A DNA stretch of 18,118 nt from contig NZ_JOEZ01000059.1 of the NCBI RefSeq assembly GCF_000721175.1, positions 1 to 18,118 of the forward strand. The letters run 5' to 3'. Below, piece by piece: positions 1 through 5,905 of this stretch (position 1 is its first letter; each line of letters opens with the position of its first letter). The stretch comes from Streptomyces anulatus. Its GTDB lineage: Bacteria > Actinomycetota > Actinomycetes > Streptomycetales > Streptomycetaceae. A program made the translations under genes and the position numbers. The notes beneath the pieces were generated by a model, which worked only from the letters and a program-made list of their open reading frames with translations, was not told where the DNA came from and searched no databases.

Positions 1-99
1 AACAAGAACCCCAAGCCGTTCATCTGGACAAAGACCGCCGACGACATCCTCGACACCCTCGCCGCATACTGCACACGAATTAACGACTCAGGACACTAG
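1..99 (+). CDS. IS630-family transposase, C-terminal fragment
   Basis: Frame 1 is open from the window edge and gives 32 residues ending at a TAG at 97-99. The piece NKNPKPFIWTKTADDIL followed by LDTLAAYCTRIND is the characteristic end of IS630-type DDE transposases of Streptomyces (the family is recognised from memory of this ending). The rest of the gene lies left of the window, so whether the element is intact cannot be judged. The integrase remnant begins about 60 bp downstream, and its N-terminal half is missing, so the IS probably inserted into or next to that gene. Confidence 0.8.
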   Translation, partial: NKNPKPFIWTKTADDILDTLAAYCTRINDSGH

Positions 100-157
100 A
101 CCAGACTTCGCACGCAATTCCGCAACGTCTGTCGTTTCCGGGGCGTGGGAAAGGAAC

Positions 158-691
158 CGCGGCCGAACGACCCGTCGCCACCGTCGACCAGGTCGACGCA
201 CTCGCCGACGCCCTCGGGCCCCCGCGGGCGGCTGATGGTCTACCTCGGCGCGTACGGGCCTCTCCGCCCCGAGGAACAGGCAGAGCTACGCCGAAAGGGC
301 ATCGACTTGGACAACCTCACTGCCCGCGTCAAACAGGCTGCCCCCGAGTTGACCGTGGGCAAGCGGGCGGAAGTGCCCACCAAGTCGGAAGCGGGCAAGC
401 GGCTTCTACGATCTTCGTCACACCGGGCACACCCTGACGACTCGGTCCGGGGCCACGCTGAAGGAAACGATGGTGCGCGCGGGACGGTCCACCGAGCGGG
501 CCTCGCTCATCTATCAGCATTCTGACCTGGAGCGGCAGCGCGAGGTTGCGGCCGGCCTCGACCAGCTCGTGCGGGCCGGTTTGAAGCGGCGGAAGCCAGG
601 CATCTGGCATGGATATGACACGAGATACCTTGGTCCAGACAGCAAAGAAGCCCCCGGCCGCTGGCCTGGGGCTTTCTCGTGGAGCGGGTGA
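158..691 (+). pseudogene. Decayed tyrosine site-specific recombinase (phage integrase family)
   Basis: Several frames carry ordered pieces of one phage-type integrase. About 158-222 gives ERPVATVDQVDALADALG. After a frame change, 225-395 gives LMVYLGAYGPLRPEEQAELR and DLDNLTARVKQAAPELTVGK. After a second change with an internal deletion, 404-691 gives FYDLRHTGHTL, which carries the catalytic Arg of the RHxxG box, and then SLIYQHSD, with the nucleophilic Tyr. The N-terminal arm-binding domain and the middle of the catalytic domain are absent, so it cannot be active. The last frame runs through the hairpin and stops at the TGA inside the first tRNA-derived repeat (689-691), so the enzyme's C-terminus was encoded up to its own attachment site, a common layout for tRNA-targeting integrases. 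It is the only recombinase trace near the repeat array. Confidence 0.85.
648..674 (-). terminator. Rho-independent terminator beside att repeat 1
   Basis: AAGCCCC and GGGGCTT form the stem base around a GC-rich inner hairpin. It lies immediately past the 3' end of the minus-strand tRNA fragment, where a tRNA terminator belongs. The core is the same as that beside repeat 3. Confidence 0.7.
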
Positions 692-723
692 CGAGAGTCG
701 AACTGGCGCTCTGAGCTTGGGAA
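682..723 (-). repeat. att-like repeat 1: 3' segment of tRNA-Gly(CCC)
   Basis: Read on the minus strand it starts at the anticodon loop TTCCCAA (CCC anticodon), then gives the 3' anticodon stem, variable loop, a T arm around GTTCGA and the acceptor end CACCCGCT, followed by CCA. This matches Streptomyces tRNA-Gly(CCC) from memory. The 5' half of a tRNA (acceptor 5' strand, D arm) is not present at higher coordinates. It is therefore an integration scar and not a functional tRNA. Compared with repeats 3 and 5 it has A-to-G and C-to-G changes in the T-arm region, so it is slightly diverged. Confidence 0.85.
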
Positions 724-851
724 TCAGCGGTCCTGGGCCGTTGAAGGGGCTCTGACCTGTACTTTTCCGCTGGGCGGGGTGTATGGCCATGGGCTCTGGG
801 GGCCGTATCTGACCGCTGTTGTCCGCTCTGCTGGGCACGGATGGGGCACGA
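724..851. repeat. Conserved arm module right of att repeat 1
   Basis: It holds CAGCGGT (725-731), CTGACCTG (752-759), ACCGCTG (812-818) and GCACGGATGGGGCACG (835-850). The same blocks recur at almost the same spacing right of repeats 2, 3 and 5, while the sequence between them varies. CAGCGGT and ACCGCTG are inverted copies of each other, and CTGACC occurs twice in direct orientation. This pattern suits recombinase arm-type or excisionase sites. That role is inferred. Confidence 0.65.
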
Positions 852-1050
852 GGGTTGGCGGTGCATCGGGTTTGGTCAAGTCCTCACAGGCCCTTGCACA
901 ACAGTTGATGCCGGATCCGGCGGGCCACCCGCTTGCGCCACGTTCCCGAGTGAGGGTGCTCGCGTCTGCCTCTCTTGGACGATGCCTCGGGGGTGAGCCC
1001 AGCCGCTCAGGTACGTCCGTTCCCATGTCCCATGCGGACGCCGGTCACCC

Positions 1051-2421
1051 CTACGGCTTGATGTTCTGGTTCACGTGGAACAGGTTGCTGGGGTCGTAAG
1101 CCCTCTTGACCTCTACGAGGCGTTCGTAGTTGCCTCGGTAGTTGGCCCTGATCCGGTCCTGGTCGTCCTCGGCCATGAAGTTGATGTACCCGCCTTCCTC
1201 CGAGTGCGGAGCGGTGGCCTGGTAGTAGTCACGCACCCAGGCGGTGTTGGCCTTGTTGTCGGCAGGGTCCGGCCACATTCCGGCGATGACGGTGGCGAAC
1301 GTGGCATCCCGGTAGGCGAAGGCCGTGTCCTGCGGTGCCACGCGGTGACAGGCACCGTTGATCGGGTAGATGTGCACCGTCGAGTTCATGGCGGGTAGCC
1401 GAGGCCCGTGATCGAGGTGTGCTGTGATCGCCGCATCACTGAGCTCTGTCACGAAGTTGGCCTTCCAGTAGTGCTGCAGGCCAGGCGGCACCAGCGCGTC
1501 GAACGCGCTGTTGAGCGCGGAGTACGGCATCGGGCCTACGTGCTCGGCAACCACCGGTGCGATATCGCGGAACCGCTGAACGGCGCGCTCTCCCTCATCC
1601 ATGGGGCCGGCCCAGCACGCGACGATCAGGATGAAGGTGTCGCCGTGCCGGTTCTCAGGTATGAACGGCAGAGGTGGGGCGATCTGGAAGGCGGGGAAGC
1701 CGCCGAGTTCCTCCGGGGCGTCAGCGATGAGTTCGCGGAACGAACGCAGAACCGTGCCGGCATCTTCCAACTCGTACAGGATGGGCCCGCCATAGATGTC
1801 CTTGACCGGACTGAGCCGGAACTCGAACGATGTCACCGCGCCGAAGTTACCGCCGCCGCCGCGGATGGCCCAGAAGAGGTCGTCGTGTTCTTGCTCGCTC
1901 GCGACGAGTAGCTTGCCCTCCGCAGTCACCACATCGGCCGAGATCAGGTTGTCGCAGCTCAGGCCCAGGCTGCGGGTGAGGTATCCGATGCCGCCACCGA
2001 GGGTGAGTCCCGCGACGCCGGTGGTGGAGACGATACCGCCCGTGGTCGCCAGACCGAACGCGTGCGTCGCCGCGTCGAAGTCGCCCCAGGTCGCTCCGCC
2101 GTCCACACGCGCGGTGCGTCGCTCGGGATCGACGCGGACGCCTCGCATGCCGGACAGATCGGCCACCACGCCGTCGTCGCAGGTACCGAAGCCGGGCACA
2201 CTGTGCCCACCTCCACGTACCGCGAGGTCCAGCTCGTTGTCACGTGCGAAATCGACCGCAGCCATGACATCACCCGCATTGGCACACTGCACGACGGCAG
2301 CCGGTCGCCGGTCGATCATGGCGTTGTAGACCTTGCGCGCCTCGTCGTAGCCATCGCTGTCAGGAGTGACTACCGGCCCCCGTACGCGTTCCCGCAACCG
2401 TTCGATCGATGAGTTGTTCAC
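1051..2421 (-). CDS. FAD-binding oxidoreductase, BBE (berberine bridge enzyme-like) family
   Basis: A 456-residue flavoprotein of the VAO/PCMH fold, close in layout to 6-hydroxynicotine oxidase and related oxidases. The FAD_binding_4 region spans roughly residues 30-200. RGGGHSVPGF carries the His (about residue 73) that usually binds FAD covalently, and TLGGGIGYLTR and AIRGGGGNFG are typical FAD-contact loops. The C-terminal BBE segment is YDPSNLFHVNQNIKP. The second Cys used by bicovalent members is not seen at the expected place (GIVSTTGVAG), so single covalent attachment is likely. The reaction would be oxidation of a small-molecule alcohol or amine, with O2 reoxidising FAD; the substrate cannot be told. 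The GTG at 2421 is chosen because AAGGAG lies 8 nt before it, whereas the in-frame GTG at 2430 overlaps that site. It is the only gene of unit 1 and has no obvious pathway partners. Confidence 0.92.
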   Translation of the reverse strand: MNNSSIERLRERVRGPVVTPDSDGYDEARKVYNAMIDRRPAAVVQCANAGDVMAAVDFARDNELDLAVRGGGHSVPGFGTCDDGVVADLSGMRGVRVDPERRTARVDGGATWGDFDAATHAFGLATTGGIVSTTGVAGLTLGGGIGYLTRSLGLSCDNLISADVVTAEGKLLVASEQEHDDLFWAIRGGGGNFGAVTSFEFRLSPVKDIYGGPILYELEDAGTVLRSFRELIADAPEELGGFPAFQIAPPLPFIPENRHGDTFILIVACWAGPMDEGERAVQRFRDIAPVVAEHVGPMPYSALNSAFDALVPPGLQHYWKANFVTELSDAAITAHLDHGPRLPAMNSTVHIYPINGACHRVAPQDTAFAYRDATFATVIAGMWPDPADNKANTAWVRDYYQATAPHSEEGGYINFMAEDDQDRIRANYRGNYERLVEVKRAYDPSNLFHVNQNIKP

Positions 2422-2541
2422 CAACCTCACTCCTTGCGCGTCGTTGCCGCGAGCTCCCCAGATACCCAGCCCTCAGCACCGGTCGCCCCATGCTCCCCCG
2501 GCCCCTCTCCGACCCGGCTGCTCCTGGCCTGGTTCCCTTCC

Positions 2542-2569
2542 ACGCTACGCCCATGAGTCGGATGCTCAA
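2542..2569 (-). promoter_or_regulatory. Possible promoter of the FAD oxidoreductase
   Basis: On the minus strand, TTGAGC and TAGCGT are separated by 16 nt, about 120 nt upstream of the start codon. Both hexamers are near the vegetative consensus. Nothing else supports it. Confidence 0.3.
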
Positions 2570-2970
2570 CTCGACAGCCTCGGGGACATCCACGCGGCAC
2601 CAACGGTAAGGGCCAGGCCGGCGCCATGGGCGACTCGGAGGGTCTCTCCGCCCGGCACCCCCGGTGGTCGGTCTTGTATGTCCAGGATCAGAGGTCAGTG
2701 AGCGATCCGCCCTCCTGCGGCACCCGTGGCCGGAGTTGCGCGTGATCGCTGAGGGCCCGCGGCTGTGTACTCGCCATGAGGGGCGAGGCCGGGACGATGC
2801 CGCGGAGCAGCCGGGCGCAGTGCAAGAGACCCGTCAGACAGCCGTGCGCCACGGGCCAGGTTGACACCCGCCTCGGCGCAACGCCGATCGTGCGGATTGC
2901 CTGGCCATGGCCGGAGTCGAGCTATGAGGTGCGGAGGGCGCGGTCGCGCGGAAGGGGTCCGGACAACAAG
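2570..2970. other. Intergenic stretch without a recognisable gene
   Basis: Several short frames are open in this GC-rich stretch, but none shows a recognisable family, a good ribosome site, or the codon-position bias seen in neighbouring genes. It separates the FAD oxidoreductase from att repeat 2 and may be decayed DNA of unit 1. Confidence 0.5.
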
Positions 2971-2997
2971 AAGGCCCGGGTCGATGGCCAGGGCCTT
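2971..2997 (-). terminator. Terminator-like hairpin beside att repeat 2
   Basis: AAGGCCC (2971-2977) pairs with GGGCCTT (2991-2997) around a partly paired interior. The placement is the same as at the other repeats, just past the acceptor end of the tRNA fragment, but the sequence differs from hairpins 1 and 3. Confidence 0.6.
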
Positions 2998-3004
2998 GGC
3001 CGTG

Positions 3005-3046
3005 GAGCGGGTGACGAGAGTCGAACTCGCGCTCTGAGCTTGGAAA
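3005..3046 (-). repeat. att-like repeat 2: 3' segment of tRNA-Gly
   Basis: This copy has the same 42-bp span as repeat 1. The anticodon-loop end reads TTTCCAA on the minus strand instead of TTCCCAA, a single change that would alter the anticodon if the tRNA were whole. No tRNA 5' half follows. It is the boundary between the oxidoreductase unit and the three-gene toxin-antitoxin-like unit. Confidence 0.83.
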
Positions 3047-3174
3047 TCAGCGGTTCTTGGACCGTTGAAGAGGCTCTGACCTGCACTTTCGCGCAGGACG
3101 AGGTGTATGGCTACGGTCTCGGGGAGCCGTACCTGACCGCTGTTGTCCGCTCCGCTGGGCACGGATGGGGCACG
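3047..3174. repeat. Conserved arm module right of att repeat 2
   Basis: CAGCGGT (3048-3054), CTGACCTG near 3076, ACCGCTG (3136-3142) and the GCACGGATGGGGCACG block ending at 3174 are all present. The distance from CAGCGGT to ACCGCTG is 88 nt, against 87 at repeat 1 and 88 at repeats 3 and 5. Confidence 0.65.
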
Positions 3175-3272
3175 CCGACGGCGGGTCATCAGTCTGAGGC
3201 CCTGTGCTGGAGCGGCTGACGGAAAACGGAACGGGAGCCACCTGTGCTGCAGACGCTCCGGTGGCGCAGACG

Positions 3273-3596
3273 TCAGGCCCAGAAGGCTTCGGTGACGATG
3301 ATCTGGGGATCGGCGTGGCGCCGCATGAAGGTGTAGATGAGCCAGCCGCGTCCGCCGGCCAGGTCCACGATGTGGGGGCCGCCGGGGCTTGTAGAGGCCA
3401 GAGGCCGGACGGTCATCCAGTGCGGGAGCGAGGCACCGGCGTCGATCCCCCGGAAGTACGGGTCTTCGGCCGTGATCAGTTCGGCACGGGCGCTCATGAC
3501 CAGGTCACTGCCTTTAGCAGGCATGTTCTGAAAGTCGTGCTGCGCCTGCTTTGTCCAGTCCATTTGCCAAGGCGGCCGGAGTGGTTCGTCGATCAC
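3273..3596 (-). CDS. RelE/ParE-like candidate toxin, third gene of a TA-like operon
   Basis: A 107-residue protein. Its layout resembles the RelE/ParE fold: an N-terminal aromatic segment (DWTKQAQHDF, residues 13-22), a helical stretch with LVMSARAELI, then a strand-rich C-terminal half with PHIVDLAGGRGWLIYTFMRR and a final strand QIIVTEAFW. RelE-type toxins are small ribosome-dependent mRNA endonucleases and ParE relatives act on gyrase. Which applies here, if either, cannot be read from the sequence. The start codon overlaps the stop of the upstream gene in ATGA, so translation is probably coupled. It is last in the order antitoxin, DUF6247-like protein, this gene. The fold call is my pattern recognition and not a computed match. 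Confidence 0.6.
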   Translation of the reverse strand: MIDEPLRPPWQMDWTKQAQHDFQNMPAKGSDLVMSARAELITAEDPYFRGIDAGASLPHWMTVRPLASTSPGGPHIVDLAGGRGWLIYTFMRRHADPQIIVTEAFWA

Positions 3597-3958
3597 TCTC
3601 CGGGCTTCCTCTCAGCGGCTTCGTGCCGGAGGCGGCTGTACTCCTCCAGAAGCCGGATGGACTCCTCGGGGTCCTCGGACTTGGCGGCGCGGGCTTCGAG
3701 GTCGCGAAGGTGCGAGTCGAGGACGGGATTCCGGGCGATGGCGTACTGCGTCCACCACAGGCGCATGAAGGCGGGCACGGGCGTGATGTTGAAGGCGTCG
3801 CCGATGACGCGCTTCCAGTGCGCCTCAAAGTCCGGGAGGAGGTGCGGAGTGTGTTCCTGAATCGCCAACCGAAGTGCTTGAGGCGTGTGTTCGGGCATGG
3901 GCGGCAAGCGCAGGGGTTCCCCCTCGTACCCATCGAAGTGGAGTGCGTGGGCGGGCAT
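3593..3958 (-). CDS. DUF6247-like protein, middle gene of a TA-like operon
   Basis: A 121-residue soluble protein. LRLPPMPEHTPQALRLAIQE, FEAHWKRVIGDAF and PVPAFMRLWWTQYA, followed by a long acidic-basic helix (residues about 85-120), resemble the short actinobacterial proteins I know as DUF6247, often found next to RelE-like genes. That family name is from memory and unverified. No enzymatic motif is visible. The start is the ATG with AAGGAG 8 nt upstream. It lies 29 bp after the Phd-like gene and overlaps the RelE-like gene by 4 bp. It could be a chaperone or second antitoxin component, or the true partner of the RelE-like protein. Confidence 0.72.
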   Translation of the reverse strand: MPAHALHFDGYEGEPLRLPPMPEHTPQALRLAIQEHTPHLLPDFEAHWKRVIGDAFNITPVPAFMRLWWTQYAIARNPVLDSHLRDLEARAAKSEDPEESIRLLEEYSRLRHEAAERKPGE

Positions 3959-3987
3959 GGTTCGTGCTCCTTGGTGTGGAGGGTGGG

Positions 3988-4182
3988 TCAGGCCGCCTCG
4001 TGTCGGTCCTCGTGCGACTCGTGCCCGCGGGCCATCTGCTCGAACCACTCGGCCGGCACCAGGTAGGCGACCGTCTTTCCCTTGCGGGTGATGGCGGCGG
4101 CCTCACCGGCGATCCGGGTCCGGTCCAGGATCTCGCCCATCCCCTTGCGCAGGTCGATGGTTGTGTACGTCTTCGTCTCCAT
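3988..4182 (-). CDS. Phd/YefM-family antitoxin
   Basis: A 64-residue protein with the standard Phd/YefM N-terminal architecture: a short strand (KTYTTIDLRK), a helix (GMGEILDRTRIAGEA), the strand pair AAITRKGKTVAYLVP, then EWFEQM leading into a charged tail ESHEDRHEAA. Members bind DNA as dimers through the N-terminus and neutralise a toxin with the C-terminus. The tail is short for a toxin-binding region. No purine-rich ribosome site precedes the ATG; the start sits only about 15 nt below the likely transcription start and overlaps a palindrome, which fits autorepression. It is first in a three-gene operon. Confidence 0.85.
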   Translation of the reverse strand: METKTYTTIDLRKGMGEILDRTRIAGEAAAITRKGKTVAYLVPAEWFEQMARGHESHEDRHEAA

Positions 4183-4212
4183 ATGCTGAAGCATATAGCA
4201 ACTATCATAGTT
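4181..4212 (-). promoter_or_regulatory. Tandem palindromic operators and -10 element of the Phd-like operon
   Basis: Two perfect inverted repeats lie side by side. ATATGCTGAAGCATAT (4181-4196) covers the start codon, and AACTATCATAGTT (4200-4212) contains a minus-strand TATGAT -10 box (4204-4209). They are strikingly AT-rich against their surroundings. Binding here would block both promoter and start, as expected for an autoregulated antitoxin. The -35 is poor, so an activator or extended -10 may be involved. Confidence 0.7.
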
Positions 4213-4308
4213 GACATACGTGCCCGTGAGGTGCGGGCGACCGGAAGAAGCCGACGGGCACGTCGGGTGCGGAGCGGGCGCGGGGTGCCTGATCGGGCTT
4301 GTGGCATC

Positions 4309-4341
4309 AAAAAAGCCCCCGGCCGCTGGCCTGGGGCTTTT
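4309..4341 (-). terminator. Rho-independent terminator beside att repeat 3
   Basis: AAAAAGCCCC and GGGGCTTTT flank a GC-rich hairpin, giving a U-tract in either direction. The core is the same as the hairpin of repeat 1, so these two copies are closely related. Confidence 0.78.
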
Positions 4342-4345
4342 CGTG

Positions 4346-4387
4346 GAGCGGGTGACGAGAATCGAACTCGCGCTCTGAGCTTGGGAA
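4346..4387 (-). repeat. att-like repeat 3: 3' segment of tRNA-Gly(CCC)
   Basis: A consensus copy of the 42-bp repeat, identical over that span to repeat 5. On the minus strand it gives anticodon loop TTCCCAA, T arm and acceptor end CACCCGCT followed by CCA. There is no tRNA 5' half. It separates the Phd-like operon (unit 2) from the RHH pair (unit 3). Confidence 0.86.
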
Positions 4388-4516
4388 TCAGCGGTGCTTG
4401 AACGGCAGTAGTCGCTCTGACCTGCATGTTTGGCTGGATCGGTCGAGGCTGGTGTGGTCTCTGGCCACCGTACTTGACCGCTGCTATCCGCTCCGAAGGG
4501 CACGGATGGGGCACGA
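4388..4516. repeat. Conserved arm module right of att repeat 3
   Basis: CAGCGGT (4389-4395), CTGACCTG near 4417, ACCGCTG (4477-4483) and CACGGATGGGGCACG (4501-4515) are at the same spacing as in the other modules. The TGTTGTCC stretch after ACCGCTG has drifted to CTATCC here. Confidence 0.63.
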
Positions 4517-4656
4517 GGGTGATCGATGCCGCCGTGCCGTGAGCGGGGAAGCGTCACCGTGCTGGATCAGGCGCTTGCCGTCGTGCGATTTCATCCCTGG
4601 CGATACGGGCGGTCGGCGGACCGCGTCTCAGTGCGGTCACCAGCGAGGCAATGTGA

Positions 4657-4670
4657 GGTACTAAGGTACC
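4657..4670 (+). promoter_or_regulatory. Palindromic operator upstream of the RHH gene
   Basis: GGTACTAAGGTACC is an inverted repeat of GGTAC with a 4-nt spacer, and also contains AGGTAC twice as a direct repeat. It ends 21 nt before the start codon, just above the ribosome site. Ribbon-helix-helix antitoxins usually bind such short paired repeats to repress their own operon. Confidence 0.6.
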
Positions 4671-4691
4671 GTAGATGTGGAGGTGGGATTT

Positions 4692-4967
4692 ATGACCACG
4701 GCTTCGAAGCCGCCCCGGCAGTCGCCGCTCAAGGTGGACCCGGCGACGGACAAGTTGATCAGCCAGGGCGCGCATTTCCTGGGCCTGACGAAGAAGGACC
4801 TGGTCGCGGAGGCGGTACGGGTCTATCTGGACCAGAGGCGTGAGGATTTGCGTGAGGGCATGGTGGAGGCGCTCAGCGTCCTGGACGGCTCCCTGAAGTC
4901 GGACGTCATGCTCCTGACCGGGCTGACATCGGAGGAGATCGACGCGGTCGGCGGGATCGACGAATGA
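4692..4967 (+). CDS. Ribbon-helix-helix (CopG/Arc-type) protein, probable antitoxin
   Basis: A 91-residue protein. Residues 11-50 fit the RHH pattern: a basic leader, the strand SPLKVDPAT, helix DKLISQGAHFLGL, then TKKDLVAEAVRVYLDQRRED. The rest is acidic and helical (EALSVLDGS, LTSEEIDAVGGIDE), as expected for a toxin-binding tail. RHH proteins dimerise through the strand and bind operator DNA. GGAGG lies 8 nt before the ATG. An in-frame ATG lies upstream at 4677 but overlaps the region between the operator and this ribosome site, so 4692 is preferred. The stop overlaps the start of the next gene in ATGA, so both proteins are translated together. Confidence 0.85.
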   Translation: MTTASKPPRQSPLKVDPATDKLISQGAHFLGLTKKDLVAEAVRVYLDQRREDLREGMVEALSVLDGSLKSDVMLLTGLTSEEIDAVGGIDE

Positions 4968-5740
4968 CTGGTCCCGCTGCGATGCGTCCCGCCAGGCCCA
5001 CCCTGCGATGTCTATGCGATGACCTCGGACTCCCCCTGCCGGCGGTGACCGACCCCCTCGACGGGATCGAGCACCCGATCCTGGCGAAGACCGCCGAGCA
5101 GTTCGCGGCGGACGATGCCAAGCATGAGCGCATTCGCGCTGTCGATGACCAGGTGTTGTTCAAGGTGAAGGTCCAGCGCTGGCGCGGGGCGGTCTGGGTG
5201 GACGCCGATCTTCCGTGGCTGGTGGCGGCCGGCCGCCGCGAGGACGGCTCCACCGACGACTTCTACGCCGCTCTCGAAGCTGACGGCAAGACCGCCCGAA
5301 CCCGCTACAACGCCGGCAACGCCGACGCACTCAAGTCCGCCACGTACACCGCCCACTTGCTCCCCACTCGCGACGACCACGTCCGCTATCGCGCCGAAGC
5401 GGGAGTCCGTTTCGTCAGGCGGCTCCGGACCACGGTTCTGACCCTGAGCCGTTCTACCCTCCGGGACGGCGAGGAGCACACGGTGGATTTCGACACCTTC
5501 ACCATCGGCCTTCAGGTCCGCGCCGACGACGGTCACGAAACCTACCTCGCGGTGCGGATCACGGGTTCGGTCCCGCCGAACCTCGCCACTTTGATCCTGC
5601 GCAACGTCCCCGGCTGTGAGGCCGACGGCTGGTACCCCGAATACGCCCTGCCGGAGCGGGACCTGCTCCCCGCCGAACAAGCCTGGTCCAACCTGATGGA
5701 CCCTCGCGAAGCCGCCCGAGTCCTCGACGCAGAGCCGTAG
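4964..5740 (+). CDS. Unknown 258-residue protein, candidate toxin paired with the RHH protein
   Basis: I do not recognise this family. The protein is soluble, with no signal peptide or membrane segment. Visible blocks are a Pro-rich N-terminus, a helical region around residues 35-65 (AKTAEQFAADDAKHERIRAV), FKVKVQRWRGAVWVDADLPW (66-85), a positively charged segment RYRAEAGVRFVRRLRTTVLT with alternating strands, and a C-terminal PEYALPERDLLPAEQAWSNL. The 4-bp ATGA overlap with an RHH gene behind an autoregulatory-looking palindrome is the classic layout of a type II toxin-antitoxin pair. It is much longer than usual toxins (about 80-130 residues). It could instead be an unrelated cargo protein coupled to a small regulator. 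A strong hairpin follows within 20 bp, closing the unit. Confidence 0.75.
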   Translation: MTGPAAMRPARPTLRCLCDDLGLPLPAVTDPLDGIEHPILAKTAEQFAADDAKHERIRAVDDQVLFKVKVQRWRGAVWVDADLPWLVAAGRREDGSTDDFYAALEADGKTARTRYNAGNADALKSATYTAHLLPTRDDHVRYRAEAGVRFVRRLRTTVLTLSRSTLRDGEEHTVDFDTFTIGLQVRADDGHETYLAVRITGSVPPNLATLILRNVPGCEADGWYPEYALPERDLLPAEQAWSNLMDPREAARVLDAEP

Positions 5741-5756
5741 CAGCCGGAACAGAAAC

Positions 5757-5783
5757 AAGGCCCAGGTCACTGACCTGGGCCTT
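5757..5783. terminator. Bidirectional terminator between the unknown gene and att repeat 4
   Basis: AAGGCCCAGGTCA and TGACCTGGGCCTT form a perfect 13-bp stem with a 1-nt centre (very short on paper, so the inner pairs would open). It begins 17 bp after the plus-strand gene and also lies past the minus-strand tRNA fragment, so it can serve both. Confidence 0.75.
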
Positions 5784-5790
5784 CATTAAA

Positions 5791-5825
5791 GAGCGGGTGA
5801 CGAGAATCGAACTCGCGCTCTGAGC
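5791..5825 (-). repeat. att-like repeat 4: shorter tRNA-Gly 3' segment
   Basis: This copy matches repeats 3 and 5 over the acceptor end, T arm and variable loop, but identity stops at CTGAGC, before the anticodon loop. Its right flank lacks the conserved arm module and instead carries a CAGCGG-rich stretch (about 5834-5850). The acceptor end is followed by CTT and not CCA, as in repeat 5. Unit 4 therefore came from a different integrase family or recombined at another point. Confidence 0.78.
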
Positions 5826-5905
5826 CGTGTACAGCAGCGGACAGCGGCGTCCGTCAGTGAACTGGACAACGATGAGCGATGGAGCAGGTAGCCGGGCGGA
5901 TGTGA

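Noticed and set aside
2427..2701. Short frames between the FAD oxidoreductase and att repeat 2
   Set aside because: Overlapping frames on both strands with no ribosome site, codon bias or family; not supported as genes.
4346..4387. A complete tRNA-Gly gene at the repeats
   Set aside because: Only the 3' portion is present; at every copy the sequence beyond the anticodon loop fails to form the 5' anticodon stem, D arm and acceptor strand.
3988..4401. Open frames running through the terminator and tRNA segment with the peptide GDENRTRALSLGISG
   Set aside because: This is a translation of the tRNA-derived repeat and its hairpin, recurring wherever the repeat occurs, and does not represent a real protein domain.
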